A stretch of 64,000 nucleotides of DNA from an uncultured Bacteroidota bacterium (GTDB taxonomy: Bacteria > Bacteroidota > Bacteroidia > Chitinophagales > Saprospiraceae): NCBI GenBank assembly GCA_937872515.1, contig CALMSX010000079.1, positions 1 through 64,000 of the forward strand, read 5' to 3'. The translations under genes and the position numbers were made by a program. Under the pieces are notes generated by a model. The model was not told where the DNA came from. It was given only the letters and a program-made list of their open reading frames with translations, and searched no databases. Below are positions 36,131 to 44,171 of this stretch, in pieces; position 1 is the first letter of the stretch, and every line of letters starts with the position of its first letter.

Positions 36131-36626
36131 GAGAAGAAAGTTTATCAATCCAGGTATCAATGAGTTGCACCTGCTTTAAAGCATCACAAGGCTCGTCATC
36201 AATAGTAAGGTCTAAATAGGGTTCGATCCCCGTTTTGTAGGTGCCCGTTTTAAATGCTGCACTACAATTGGAAAGAATAAGATTTTGATGGGGCTCAAAA
36301 GATGTGCACAGATAATATACGCGAGTATAATCGAAGCCAAGAAAGGATTTTATGTTGTCATTCAAGGCATAACCACCCCACTTAATTTCTTTGCTATGAT
36401 AAAAAAGGTAATTTTCTTCTGATAGAGGTTTTTGGTCTAAAAAAACCAAAAAAACCAGGTTCTCTGCTTCCACACCTTTTTTGCGGAAATATTGACGTAT
36501 GGGCTCTATGAGTTCAACAGCCGTGTGATCCACCAAAACGCCAATGGTTTTTTTACTGATGTGCAAAACCAATTGAGCGTAAGTAGATTTTGCCCTTTCA
36601 AATAACCATTTTTTTATCCAGTTCAA
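36120..36626 (-). CDS. conserved hypothetical protein, DUF6913-like
   Basis: 168-aa soluble protein without signal peptide or membrane segment. The start is TTG at 36626. IGVLVDHTAVELIEPIRQYF and FLGFDYTRVYYLCTSFEP are its most distinctive parts. The likeness to DUF6913, a Bacteroidota family, is from memory and weak. Its 3-prime end overlaps dapA by 11 nt, so the two are probably an operon with a TATCTTTG promoter box 22 nt upstream. Function unknown. Confidence 0.65.
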   Translation of the reverse strand: MNWIKKWLFERAKSTYAQLVLHISKKTIGVLVDHTAVELIEPIRQYFRKKGVEAENLVFLVFLDQKPLSEENYLFYHSKEIKWGGYALNDNIKSFLGFDYTRVYYLCTSFEPHQNLILSNCSAAFKTGTYKTGIEPYLDLTIDDEPCDALKQVQLIDTWIDKLSSHGK

Positions 36627-36648
36627 TGCTGATTTCCTTACTGTTGGG

Positions 36649-36656
36649 CAAAGATA
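36649..36656 (-). promoter_or_regulatory. -7 promoter element TATCTTTG
   Basis: TAnnTTTG match 22 nt before the hypothetical gene of the dapA operon. A TTTG at 36682-36685 stands 25 nt further up, slightly beyond usual spacing. Confidence 0.45.
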
Positions 36657-36691
36657 AAATTAATCTGGTAAAACTGCCGTTCAAAAAAAGG

Positions 36692-37597
36692 TTAAATCTT
36701 ATGCAACCACAGATCAGCGATGGCTTCTTTGAAGGCGGGGAATTTGAAATCAAAGCCATTTTCCAGCAAAACCACAGGAAAAACGCGGGTGCTGTCTAAA
36801 ACTACGTGTGACATTTCACCCAGCACCATTTTCAGCAGGAAGGCCGGTGCGGGTGCTGTCCAGGTAAAAAAGGGAAGTGCCTGTGCTATTTGTCTGGTCA
36901 TGGTTTTATTGTCAATGGGCTGTGGAGATACAGCATTGATGATGCCACTTAATTGGTCTTGTTGAAGGGTCTTCAAAAACACCTGACAAAGATCATCGAT
37001 ATGAATCCATGAAACCATTTGTTTGCCGCTACCAAAGTAGCTTAGCATTCGCATCCATTTGACGTTCATCAACATTTTGGGAAGGGCTCCTCCGCGGGTA
37101 GATAAAACCACGCCAATTCTGATAATCGCTTTCTTTTTGGCAGAGATGGTACTATGGGCAGATTCCCAGAGTTCAGCGGAGTTAGACAAAAATCCGGAAC
37201 CGGGAGAACTCTTTTCATCCAGCAATTCCATAGCCCTGTCGCCATAGTATCCAATGGCTGAGGCGCCGATATAAATTTCTGGAACATGGTTGATGGTTTG
37301 CAGCCAGGTATTGATACACAGAGTTGCTTGCGTTCTGGATTGAATGATTTCATTTTTTCTTTTGCCTGACCACCTTTGATCCGCAATGCCCGCTCCCGCC
37401 AGGTTGATGATGATGTCGGGTTTTAGCGTTCCTGCTTCAATCATTCCTTCTTCGGGCTTCCATACCAGGTACTTGATCTTGCCATTATCTGCCAAAGGTC
37501 TTCTGCTAAGGATATAGACCTGAAAATCTCCGGCCAGTAATTGAGACAGTCTCTTTCCTATCAATCCGGTGCCTCCGGCAATAAATACGGTTTTCAT
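36692..37597 (-). CDS. TIGR01777-type NAD(P)-dependent epimerase
   Basis: 301-aa extended SDR protein of the SDR39U1/YfcH type. Rossmann motif AGGTGLIGKRL near residue 6, INLAGAGIADQRW, SAIGYYGDR (Tyr of the active site), and the DUF1731 C-terminal domain (about 245-300; LKMVLGEMSHVVLDSTRVFP). Reaction unknown for the family. Start at 37597 (MKTVFIAGG). Confidence 0.88.
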   Translation of the reverse strand: MKTVFIAGGTGLIGKRLSQLLAGDFQVYILSRRPLADNGKIKYLVWKPEEGMIEAGTLKPDIIINLAGAGIADQRWSGKRKNEIIQSRTQATLCINTWLQTINHVPEIYIGASAIGYYGDRAMELLDEKSSPGSGFLSNSAELWESAHSTISAKKKAIIRIGVVLSTRGGALPKMLMNVKWMRMLSYFGSGKQMVSWIHIDDLCQVFLKTLQQDQLSGIINAVSPQPIDNKTMTRQIAQALPFFTWTAPAPAFLLKMVLGEMSHVVLDSTRVFPVVLLENGFDFKFPAFKEAIADLWLHKI

Positions 37598-37646
37598 AAG
37601 TAAACTCTTGTAAGTATACAACAGAAAAAGACCCTATGTGTTTAAT

Positions 37647-37682
37647 AAAAAAAATCCGGTCAACTCTATTGCTGACCGGATT
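37647..37682 (-). terminator. rho-independent terminator of the repeat lipoprotein gene
   Basis: Perfect 10-bp stem (37653-37662 with 37673-37682), 10-nt loop, and a T-tract on the minus strand (37647-37654). It ends the gene at 37710-38390. Confidence 0.85.
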
Positions 37683-37709
37683 ACAAAGACCTTCTATAAT
37701 ACTAATTTT

Positions 37710-38390
37710 TTACCCTCTGCAGGCTTCTTTGATAGCCCTCAGCTCTTCGGCTGAATTTACTGTCTGGACAGTGCCATCTTCAAGAGTGATAGTGATAGGA
37801 AAAACAAACTGAGGTTTTTTTCCTGTTCCTTTGAGTGATTTCAATAGTTCTTTCAAAGCCGCCTGATCTGCAAGGGCTACTTCACCATTTGCGGTAGTGA
37901 CGGTCAATGGAAAATTGATGGTAAAACAAGGCTTGCCATGGCCGCCGTGACCTGGACCGTGACCTCCTTTTCCGGGGCCGTGACCTGGGCCACCTCCATC
38001 CTGAACACAACCGGCAATTAAGGCCTTGAGGTCTTCAGCAGAAGTAATTTCAACGATGGTGCCATCTTCAGTTGTTACCGAATAAGGAAATTGAATTTTA
38101 GGTCTGCCCTTTACTTCAGGGTTGTTTTCTCTCCAGGCTTTAAAAGCAGCCTTCATTTCATCATACGATGCTACTTCTTGAGTGGTAGAGTCAGCAAATA
38201 CAACTGTAACGGGGAATATGATTTCAAAACAGCCATTTTTACCAGTTCTGGTTTCAGTGCAAATTTCATCCAGGGCATTGTTGACAAAATTTTCTGTTTC
38301 GGTTGTACTATCATCTTTAGTACATGCGGTAAAGGAAATTGTAAATAACATCAGTGCGAAAGCAATCGGCAGAAAAAATCTGTACTTCAT
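37710..38390 (-). CDS. lipoprotein of four short repeats with Gly/His linker
   Basis: 226-aa lipoprotein, lipobox FTAC (Cys23). The mature part holds four copies of a roughly 35-aa unit, each opening with an FP-x-(T/S)-(V/I) strand (at 59, 101, 160, 197) and closing with a helix such as SAEDLKAL or SAEELRAI. Units pair into two halves, each bounded by Cys (54 and 128; 155 and 224), separated by a Gly/His/Pro-rich linker at 132-152 with six His. The linker could bind metal, which is inference. Divergent to the ECF sigma gene, 86 nt away, and closed by a strong terminator. No known domain recognised. Confidence 0.75.
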   Translation of the reverse strand: MKYRFFLPIAFALMLFTISFTACTKDDSTTETENFVNNALDEICTETRTGKNGCFEIIFPVTVVFADSTTQEVASYDEMKAAFKAWRENNPEVKGRPKIQFPYSVTTEDGTIVEITSAEDLKALIAGCVQDGGGPGHGPGKGGHGPGHGGHGKPCFTINFPLTVTTANGEVALADQAALKELLKSLKGTGKKPQFVFPITITLEDGTVQTVNSAEELRAIKEACRG

Positions 38391-38476
38391 AATTTACTTT
38401 TAATAGTTATTGAATATTTGTAGGTATGATGCATTTTGATTTGTTTTGTACTCAATAAATGAAAAATATTTTTTAA

Positions 38477-39058
38477 ATGGACCAGGCAAAATTGTGGCAA
38501 CGCTTAAAACAAGGCGATAAATCCAGCCTGGAATCGATCTATGAACAAAACATTGAGGTGCTGTTTCAATTTAGCAAAAAGCTCTGTCAGGACGAAGAAA
38601 GAGCCATGGATCACATCCATGATTTATTTGTCTACATATGGGAAAACAGAGCTAAGCTGGGCGATCCGGCGGTCATTAGGGCCTATTTGCTGAAATCACT
38701 CCGAAATCGAATTATTGATGATTTCAGGAAGTCATCAAAATTTAGGACGGGGTCGGATTCTGCCGAAGTTCAGGGTTCTGATCTTTCAAGAGAAGAAGAA
38801 ATGATAGCCTTTGAGACCGAAACCGGGGTGAGTCAAAAGCTTCAAAAGGCCATGAAAGAATTAACAGACAGGCAACGCGAAATTATTTTTCTGAAGTATA
38901 GTAAAAACCTGTCATATGAAGAAATAGGCGAAATTTTGGGCATCAATTACCAGTCTATTCGCAATTTGACCCACCGGGCAGTTAGTGAATTGCGAAAGGC
39001 GATGATGCTAATTGTAGGTTTTTTGTTAAATCTGGCTATATTTTTAATCCATAAATGA
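38477..39058 (+). CDS. ECF RNA polymerase sigma factor with hydrophobic tail
   Basis: 193-aa FecI-like sigma-70 factor. Region 2 lies at about 22-90 (FQFSKKLCQDEERAMDHIHD, AYLLKSLRNRIIDDFRKS), region 4 at about 122-173 (LTDRQREIIFLKYSKNLSYEE, SIRNLTHRAVSELRKA; both quoted in part). Beyond region 4 the protein ends in a hydrophobic stretch, AMMLIVGFLLNLAIFLI (175-191), long enough to cross or dip into a membrane. The downstream FecR and STN-receptor genes make this a cell-surface signalling sigma factor. First gene of the operon. Confidence 0.93.
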   Translation: MDQAKLWQRLKQGDKSSLESIYEQNIEVLFQFSKKLCQDEERAMDHIHDLFVYIWENRAKLGDPAVIRAYLLKSLRNRIIDDFRKSSKFRTGSDSAEVQGSDLSREEEMIAFETETGVSQKLQKAMKELTDRQREIIFLKYSKNLSYEEIGEILGINYQSIRNLTHRAVSELRKAMMLIVGFLLNLAIFLIHK

Positions 39059-39099
39059 GTACAATACAACAAGGTGTCCGTTTTATATAAAAAACTGAC

Positions 39100-39561
39100 A
39101 TGCTAAGGTTTATAAGTATGTTTTGCACGATCTTATTCATATCATCCTGTGGAAAGGATATGGTTGAAGTGTCCGTAGATGAGGCCTTGCTGCCCTATTT
39201 TGAGACTTTTCAAACAGAGGCGGTGGAAAGAGGTGTTGCCTTTGATGTTGAAACTTCCAACATTTCAGGTATTATTACCAATATTGCGGGCAACAACGTT
39301 ATTGCTCAGTGCACCCACAATGTAAATGAGCCGTCGAAGGTAACTGTAGACATTGACTACTGGAATCAGGCATCTGAACAGGAAAAGGAGTTTTATATTT
39401 TTCATGAATTGGGTCATTGTTTTCTAAAAAGAGGGCACGACGACTCAAAAGATACAGGTGGAAATTGTTTGAGTATAATGCATTCCAGCGCGGATGCATG
39501 TAAGTTTGTATACAACGGATCCTCCAGAGACAGTTATCTGGATGAGCTCTTTGTTAAATAG
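39100..39561 (+). CDS. putative zinc metallopeptidase lipoprotein
   Basis: 153-aa lipoprotein with lipobox ISSC (Cys17). FHELGHCFLKRGHDD holds HExxH (His102, Glu103, His106) and a further His at 113, and SIMHSS at 125-130 resembles a Met-turn. The third His is one residue farther than in the classic metzincin HExxHxxGxxH. The mature protein is small, about 136 aa. It sits inside the sigma/FecR operon, 41 nt after the sigma gene and 7 nt before fecR, so it is probably part of the same signalling or uptake function. Proteolytic activity is inferred, not shown. Confidence 0.72.
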   Translation: MLRFISMFCTILFISSCGKDMVEVSVDEALLPYFETFQTEAVERGVAFDVETSNISGIITNIAGNNVIAQCTHNVNEPSKVTVDIDYWNQASEQEKEFYIFHELGHCFLKRGHDDSKDTGGNCLSIMHSSADACKFVYNGSSRDSYLDELFVK

Positions 39562-39568
39562 ATATTCC

Positions 39569-40534
39569 ATGGAAAACGAATACCATACATTTAGTATTGA
39601 AGACTTTGTTGCTGACGAAGCCTTTATTGCCTGGGTAAAATCCAATAAAAACCCTGGTTTTTGGGAGGATTGGCTTGCTGCCAACCCACAAAAAAGAGAA
39701 ATGCTTGAAGAGGCTAAAAAGTTGGTTTTAGAGATCTCACACGATGCAGACCCAATGGCAGAGCAAGATAAAACCAGGTTGTGGAAAAGAATAGATAAAT
39801 CTATAACCCCGGTCGCCACCTTAAGGAGATTGTACCTAACAGCGGCAGTTGCTGCAGCCTGCTTCCTTATTTTTTATGTAGCCATATTTAATAATGAGGA
39901 ATCGACATTTCTTTTTGCCAACCAGCAAAAAGAAAATGTAGAACACGTTTTACCGGACCAGTCAATTGTAGTTTTGGCACCAGGATCAAAAGTAACATAC
40001 AACGACAAAAATTTTGTGGATCAAAGGACCCTTCAATTGGTTGGAAAAGCTTTTTTTGAGGTCGAAAAAGGCAGTCCGTTTACTGTAAGTTCAGCATACG
40101 GAAAGGTAGAAGTACTGGGTACCAGCTTTGATGTCGACGCTCAGAATGATGGTTTTAAAGTAAGGTGTTTTACAGGAAAGGTAAGGGTAGAATATAAAAA
40201 GAAGTCAACCCTTCTACTACCAGGCGAAGAGACCGATTTTGCCCAGGCATCGCAATTCAAAACTTATTTTAACATACCGGATGACCAGGAACCTGAATGG
40301 ATGAGGTCAGAAGTTAAATTCGATAAAACCAATCTCAAAGAAGTCATTGCCACTCTTGAAAAAACGTATAAGGTTACGGTTGAGGTTGATGAAGCATTGA
40401 TTGAGAGCATTCAACATACTGGGATTTTTATTCAGGATGACATAGAAAAGGCTCTGATGAGTATTACCTGGCCCCATCATTTGCTTTTTGAGATGGAGGG
40501 CGACGTGGTTAAAATTTATAAAAAAGTTGATTAA
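39569..40534 (+). CDS. FecR family anti-sigma factor
   Basis: 321-aa single-span protein. N-terminal cytoplasmic part about 1-90 (PGFWEDWLAANPQKREMLEEA), membrane span about 92-112 (LYLTAAVAAACFLIFYVAIF), periplasmic FecR domain about 125-220 (VLPDQSIVVLAPGSKVTY, GKVEVLGTSFDVDA), and the DUF4974 C-terminal domain about 250-321 (VKFDKTNLKEVIATLEKTYKV), which resembles STN. It would hold or activate the ECF sigma factor according to the state of the outer-membrane receptor. Start at 39569; its end overlaps the receptor gene. Confidence 0.94.
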   Translation: MENEYHTFSIEDFVADEAFIAWVKSNKNPGFWEDWLAANPQKREMLEEAKKLVLEISHDADPMAEQDKTRLWKRIDKSITPVATLRRLYLTAAVAAACFLIFYVAIFNNEESTFLFANQQKENVEHVLPDQSIVVLAPGSKVTYNDKNFVDQRTLQLVGKAFFEVEKGSPFTVSSAYGKVEVLGTSFDVDAQNDGFKVRCFTGKVRVEYKKKSTLLLPGEETDFAQASQFKTYFNIPDDQEPEWMRSEVKFDKTNLKEVIATLEKTYKVTVEVDEALIESIQHTGIFIQDDIEKALMSITWPHHLLFEMEGDVVKIYKKVD

Positions 40535-43112
40535 ACGTATTCAGCATACCATTTGGGTGATTTTTCTGTTGGCTACCTCATCAATGGTAGCCCAGGAAAA
40601 AATGTCATTGGATCATTTTGTTGAACACCTATCCAAAAAATACAAAATCGAAGTTGCCATTGATCCGACGCTATTGAAGGAATATCAAATTGATCCACAG
40701 GGACTGGATGAAAAAAATGTAGTCCAGTCTCTCGCACCCATTTTTATAAAGTCAGGCCTTGACTTTTATCAACTGGACGAAAATCAGATCTTATTGAGAA
40801 AATCAATCCCGGTAGACAATGACACACAACAAAGGATAAGTGGTAAAATCCTGGATGCCTCCACTCAACAAGCCCTGGCCTTCGCAGCTATTTATACTAC
40901 CGATTTAACAAACGGCACTACCAGTAACGAATCAGGCCTGTTTACGCTGAATGTAAATAACAGTTTATCTGATACCATCGAATTTTCTTATCTAGGGTAT
41001 AAAAAAATCAGGCTCTCGGTCGAAGAATGTAAGCGAGGAAACATTTTTTTGCAAGCCCAACGCCACACCTTCGAAAACGTTGTAATAGTGGCCAGTGGGA
41101 ATCATTTTTTGACAGGAATGGCAAGCCATTATCAATCCACCTATCAAAACTATAAGTATTCGGTTAACCCTGCCATCGACATTCACAGAAACCTTCAAAA
41201 ACTTCCGGGGGTAAGCAAATCGGATAATGCAACAATTGGGATCAGGGGCCAGGGCAGTGATAAAACGTTGACCATGGTGGAAAACATACCGGTAATAAAT
41301 GCCGGACATTATTACAACCTCATTAGCGGATTAAATGAATTGTATTTTGATGAATTTGTTTTGTTTAAAAATCAATACCCCAGCTCGTTTGGCAACGCCT
41401 TAGGAGGAATGGTGCAGTTTTTGTCAAAACCGCAATCCGACTACAAGCTTCGTACAACTTCTAATTTATTGTATTCCGGCCTGGCAACAGACTTAAGGCC
41501 ACTGCCTTCATTGAGTATAAAGGCCGGAGGGCGGGTATCTTATCTCGACATCAACCAAAAAGGAATATTGGCTTCCAACTTCAACCAACTGAAGTTTGAA
41601 ACCAACAACAATTCAAACAACGGCATTGTAGCCAGGATGCCAGATGCTTCGTTTTATGACGCCAATATGCAGATAAGATGGGCTTACAACAACAACTCCT
41701 ATATAGAAATCAATGGCCTGTTAAGCAATGATAAAACACTATTGGACTGGCTCAACAACAGGCAGTTTTTTATTCAGAATCAAAGTGTAACGCTGACCCA
41801 GACTTTTTCCAATTTCAGGGAGCTGAACAACAAGGGTCTTTCGATCAAACACAAGGCGGCGCTAAACAACAAGATCAATCTGGTAACCGATGTATATGCT
41901 TATCGGTTTTTGGATTCATTTCATTTATCCAATACCAACGTTGATTATTTTAATGGTTCTGAAAATACCATCAGAACAGACTATGTTCATCACCAGCAGA
42001 TAGGTTTGAATGGGATAAAATCAGCCCTTCAAATCTTACTTTCTGAAAAAATAAATCTCAATACCGGCCTGGATTTTGCTCAAATGGAGTTGAATTTAAA
42101 TACAACCGAAAACACCAACACCCCACTTTTACTTGACCAGAATGGCAGCCAACTTGCTTTTTTTACAGACGTGTTGTACCAAACCCAAAAATGGAATTTT
42201 GCGGCAGGAATCAGAATCAACCGCCCTTCCGGATTCAATGACTTCTACCTCCAACCTCAACTATCTGTGTCATACAAACTTATTCCTGGCTTAGAAGTGA
42301 AGTCGAGTATTTCCAGAAGGGTCCAGAACTTTAATCAGTTTGATTTTGAGACAAGATTTGCCCAAAATCTGAAATACTATTATATCAGTGAAAAAGATTT
42401 TTTGCCATTGCAGCACAATACATCCTGTATGGTGGGTGGCCGGTATTCCCGCGCCAACTTTATGATCGATGTTGAGTTTTGGCAAAATCAATCTTCGGGC
42501 AGTCAGCTGTTTACTACATTGGTCAATGGAGTAAAGCCTGGTGGACCGCCTGCTCCTCCTACCTATGCTTTTTTTGACGGAGAAACCCTGGTGAAGGGCA
42601 TTGATGTAGCAGCAGCCTATAGCACACCATCACTTAAATACTCATTGGCCTATACCCTGAGTAAGGCCACACAGAAATTTGATGGAATTTATAGAAATTT
42701 GATCGTGCCTTCTCCCGATGACAGACGCCACCAGTTGACGGTGGGCTGTGATTACAAAAAGAAGCAGTGGACACTCAACACTTCTCTTTCTTATTTATCA
42801 GGAGTTCCCTATCTGAGTTTTGAAAAAAGCAGGGATAAGGGTCCCAAAGACAAGGCATCGCGCCAAGAAATAATTGCTTATTTAAGCCCTTATTTCAGTT
42901 GGGATGCAGGAGTAAATTATGAGGTAGACCTTGATAAGTGGAAGCTCAATTTTGGTATAAGTGTGGCCAATCTGACCAATCATACCAACGTCAAATTTTT
43001 ACAACAGACAGGTGAATTTGATGATAAAAAGAATATGCAGCCCATAATAACAGGCAACCAGGCCCTGATGCTGGGTCGGTTTTTTAACCTTCACATTGGC
43101 ACCCGATTTTAA
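40527..43112 (+). CDS. TonB-dependent receptor with STN signalling domain
   Basis: About 861-aa outer-membrane receptor. Signal peptide (IKRIQHTIWVIFLLATSSMVAQ region), STN domain about 25-85, CarboxypepD_reg-like domain about 95-170 (ISGKILDASTQQALAFAAIY), plug about 195-295 (IRGQGSDKTLTMVENIPVIN), then a beta barrel ending in Phe. The STN domain would report ligand binding to FecR. The likely start is a TTG at 40527, inside the end of fecR; another TTG at 40488 is possible. No SusD partner is present. The ligand is unknown. Confidence 0.9.
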   Translation: MIKRIQHTIWVIFLLATSSMVAQEKMSLDHFVEHLSKKYKIEVAIDPTLLKEYQIDPQGLDEKNVVQSLAPIFIKSGLDFYQLDENQILLRKSIPVDNDTQQRISGKILDASTQQALAFAAIYTTDLTNGTTSNESGLFTLNVNNSLSDTIEFSYLGYKKIRLSVEECKRGNIFLQAQRHTFENVVIVASGNHFLTGMASHYQSTYQNYKYSVNPAIDIHRNLQKLPGVSKSDNATIGIRGQGSDKTLTMVENIPVINAGHYYNLISGLNELYFDEFVLFKNQYPSSFGNALGGMVQFLSKPQSDYKLRTTSNLLYSGLATDLRPLPSLSIKAGGRVSYLDINQKGILASNFNQLKFETNNNSNNGIVARMPDASFYDANMQIRWAYNNNSYIEINGLLSNDKTLLDWLNNRQFFIQNQSVTLTQTFSNFRELNNKGLSIKHKAALNNKINLVTDVYAYRFLDSFHLSNTNVDYFNGSENTIRTDYVHHQQIGLNGIKSALQILLSEKINLNTGLDFAQMELNLNTTENTNTPLLLDQNGSQLAFFTDVLYQTQKWNFAAGIRINRPSGFNDFYLQPQLSVSYKLIPGLEVKSSISRRVQNFNQFDFETRFAQNLKYYYISEKDFLPLQHNTSCMVGGRYSRANFMIDVEFWQNQSSGSQLFTTLVNGVKPGGPPAPPTYAFFDGETLVKGIDVAAAYSTPSLKYSLAYTLSKATQKFDGIYRNLIVPSPDDRRHQLTVGCDYKKKQWTLNTSLSYLSGVPYLSFEKSRDKGPKDKASRQEIIAYLSPYFSWDAGVNYEVDLDKWKLNFGISVANLTNHTNVKFLQQTGEFDDKKNMQPIITGNQALMLGRFFNLHIGTRF

Positions 43113-43121
43113 TAATTGTGA

Positions 43122-43607
43122 TTATCTTTTTAAAATTAATGAATCTGCAGGGTAGTGGGCTTTAATGGTATCCATTTGTGCTTTTGCCCAGGTAATGAGT
43201 TTTGATTTTTGATCCTGGGTAAGTTTTGCATCAGGGTGAAGTCCCAGCCAGGTATAAGACTTTAATGGCATCTCTCCTTCTTCTACCATTTCTACAATTT
43301 CTTCCAGTTTGTGATTTTGTACAGCAATCCTTCTTATGGTAAACTCAGAAAAATTTAAGTGCTTTTTACCTTCATTGACATGATTACTTAGCCACCAGGC
43401 TGCGGGCTGTACATTGGCATACCAGGGATAGGTGGTCTTATTGGAGTGGCAATCGTCGCAGGCTGCCTTGGATATGGCTGCAATTTCTTCCGGAAAAGCA
43501 TATTTGGTAGAAATATGATGACTTTGATCGTCAGATAGATTTCTTTCTGGTTTAAAGAACTGAATGAAGATCAGCAACACAACAACAATGGTAGCAATTT
43601 TTTTCAT
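43122..43607 (-). CDS. haem-binding domain protein
   Basis: 161-aa exported or membrane-anchored protein. N-terminal hydrophobic segment about 4-19, then a domain with a CDDCH haem c attachment motif (Cys50, Cys53, His54), followed by YPWYANVQPAAWWLSNHVNEG, typical of the Haem_bd family (PF14376), and a Met (EMPLKSYTW) as a candidate second ligand. Probably periplasmic, binding one haem. Monocistronic and convergent with the STN receptor. Role unknown; may be an electron carrier or sensor. Confidence 0.85.
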   Translation of the reverse strand: MKKIATIVVVLLIFIQFFKPERNLSDDQSHHISTKYAFPEEIAAISKAACDDCHSNKTTYPWYANVQPAAWWLSNHVNEGKKHLNFSEFTIRRIAVQNHKLEEIVEMVEEGEMPLKSYTWLGLHPDAKLTQDQKSKLITWAKAQMDTIKAHYPADSLILKR

Positions 43608-43681
43608 GTTGATAATTATTGAAATAAAATATCTAAGATAAACAATTGCTCAATATCCGCAGCAGATTTTTTAAAAAACCA

Positions 43682-44170
43682 TCAACGTTGATAAACCAAA
43701 AAAGAGTGGTCAAAAAGGTTTTTGTCATCTTTAATTCCCCTTTCCTCGCTCACCAGCTTCCATTGACTGAGATCAAGATCAGGAAAGAAGACATCTCCAT
43801 CACAATTACAACCTACAAGAGTGAGATAAAGTTGGTCCCAAAGATCCTGTGTTTGATCATAAATCTGACCACCTCCGATGATAAAAACCTCAGATTCTCC
43901 CATGTTGTGGGCTGCTTCCAAGGCTTCTTCGATTGATCTTACCACCAGGCAGGAAGAAGCTATAAAAAAGGCATCGCGGGAGATAACAATGTTGGTTCGG
44001 TTGGGCAGGGGCCTGCCAATGGATTCAAAACAATTTCTACCCATGATAACGGCATGGCCTACAGTTGTTTTTTTAAAGTATTTTAAATCAGCGGGCAGAT
44101 ACCAGGGAATTTGGTTGCCAGCACCTATCACTCTTTGGTGATTCATTGCCACAATGCAGGAGATTTTCAT
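43682..44170 (-). CDS. folA: dihydrofolate reductase
   Basis: 162-aa NADPH-dependent DHFR. ISCIVAMNHQRVIGAGNQIPWYLPADLKYFK (beginning, in part) is the substrate-binding stretch; Asp at the PADL position replaces the usual catalytic Asp/Glu context, as is normal for family members. VIMGRNCFESIGRPLPNR and IIGGGQIYDQ are the cofactor motifs. It follows the PBP2 gene by one base, last gene of the mreC operon. Confidence 0.95.
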   Translation of the reverse strand: MKISCIVAMNHQRVIGAGNQIPWYLPADLKYFKKTTVGHAVIMGRNCFESIGRPLPNRTNIVISRDAFFIASSCLVVRSIEEALEAAHNMGESEVFIIGGGQIYDQTQDLWDQLYLTLVGCNCDGDVFFPDLDLSQWKLVSEERGIKDDKNLFDHSFLVYQR

Positions 44171-44171
44171 T

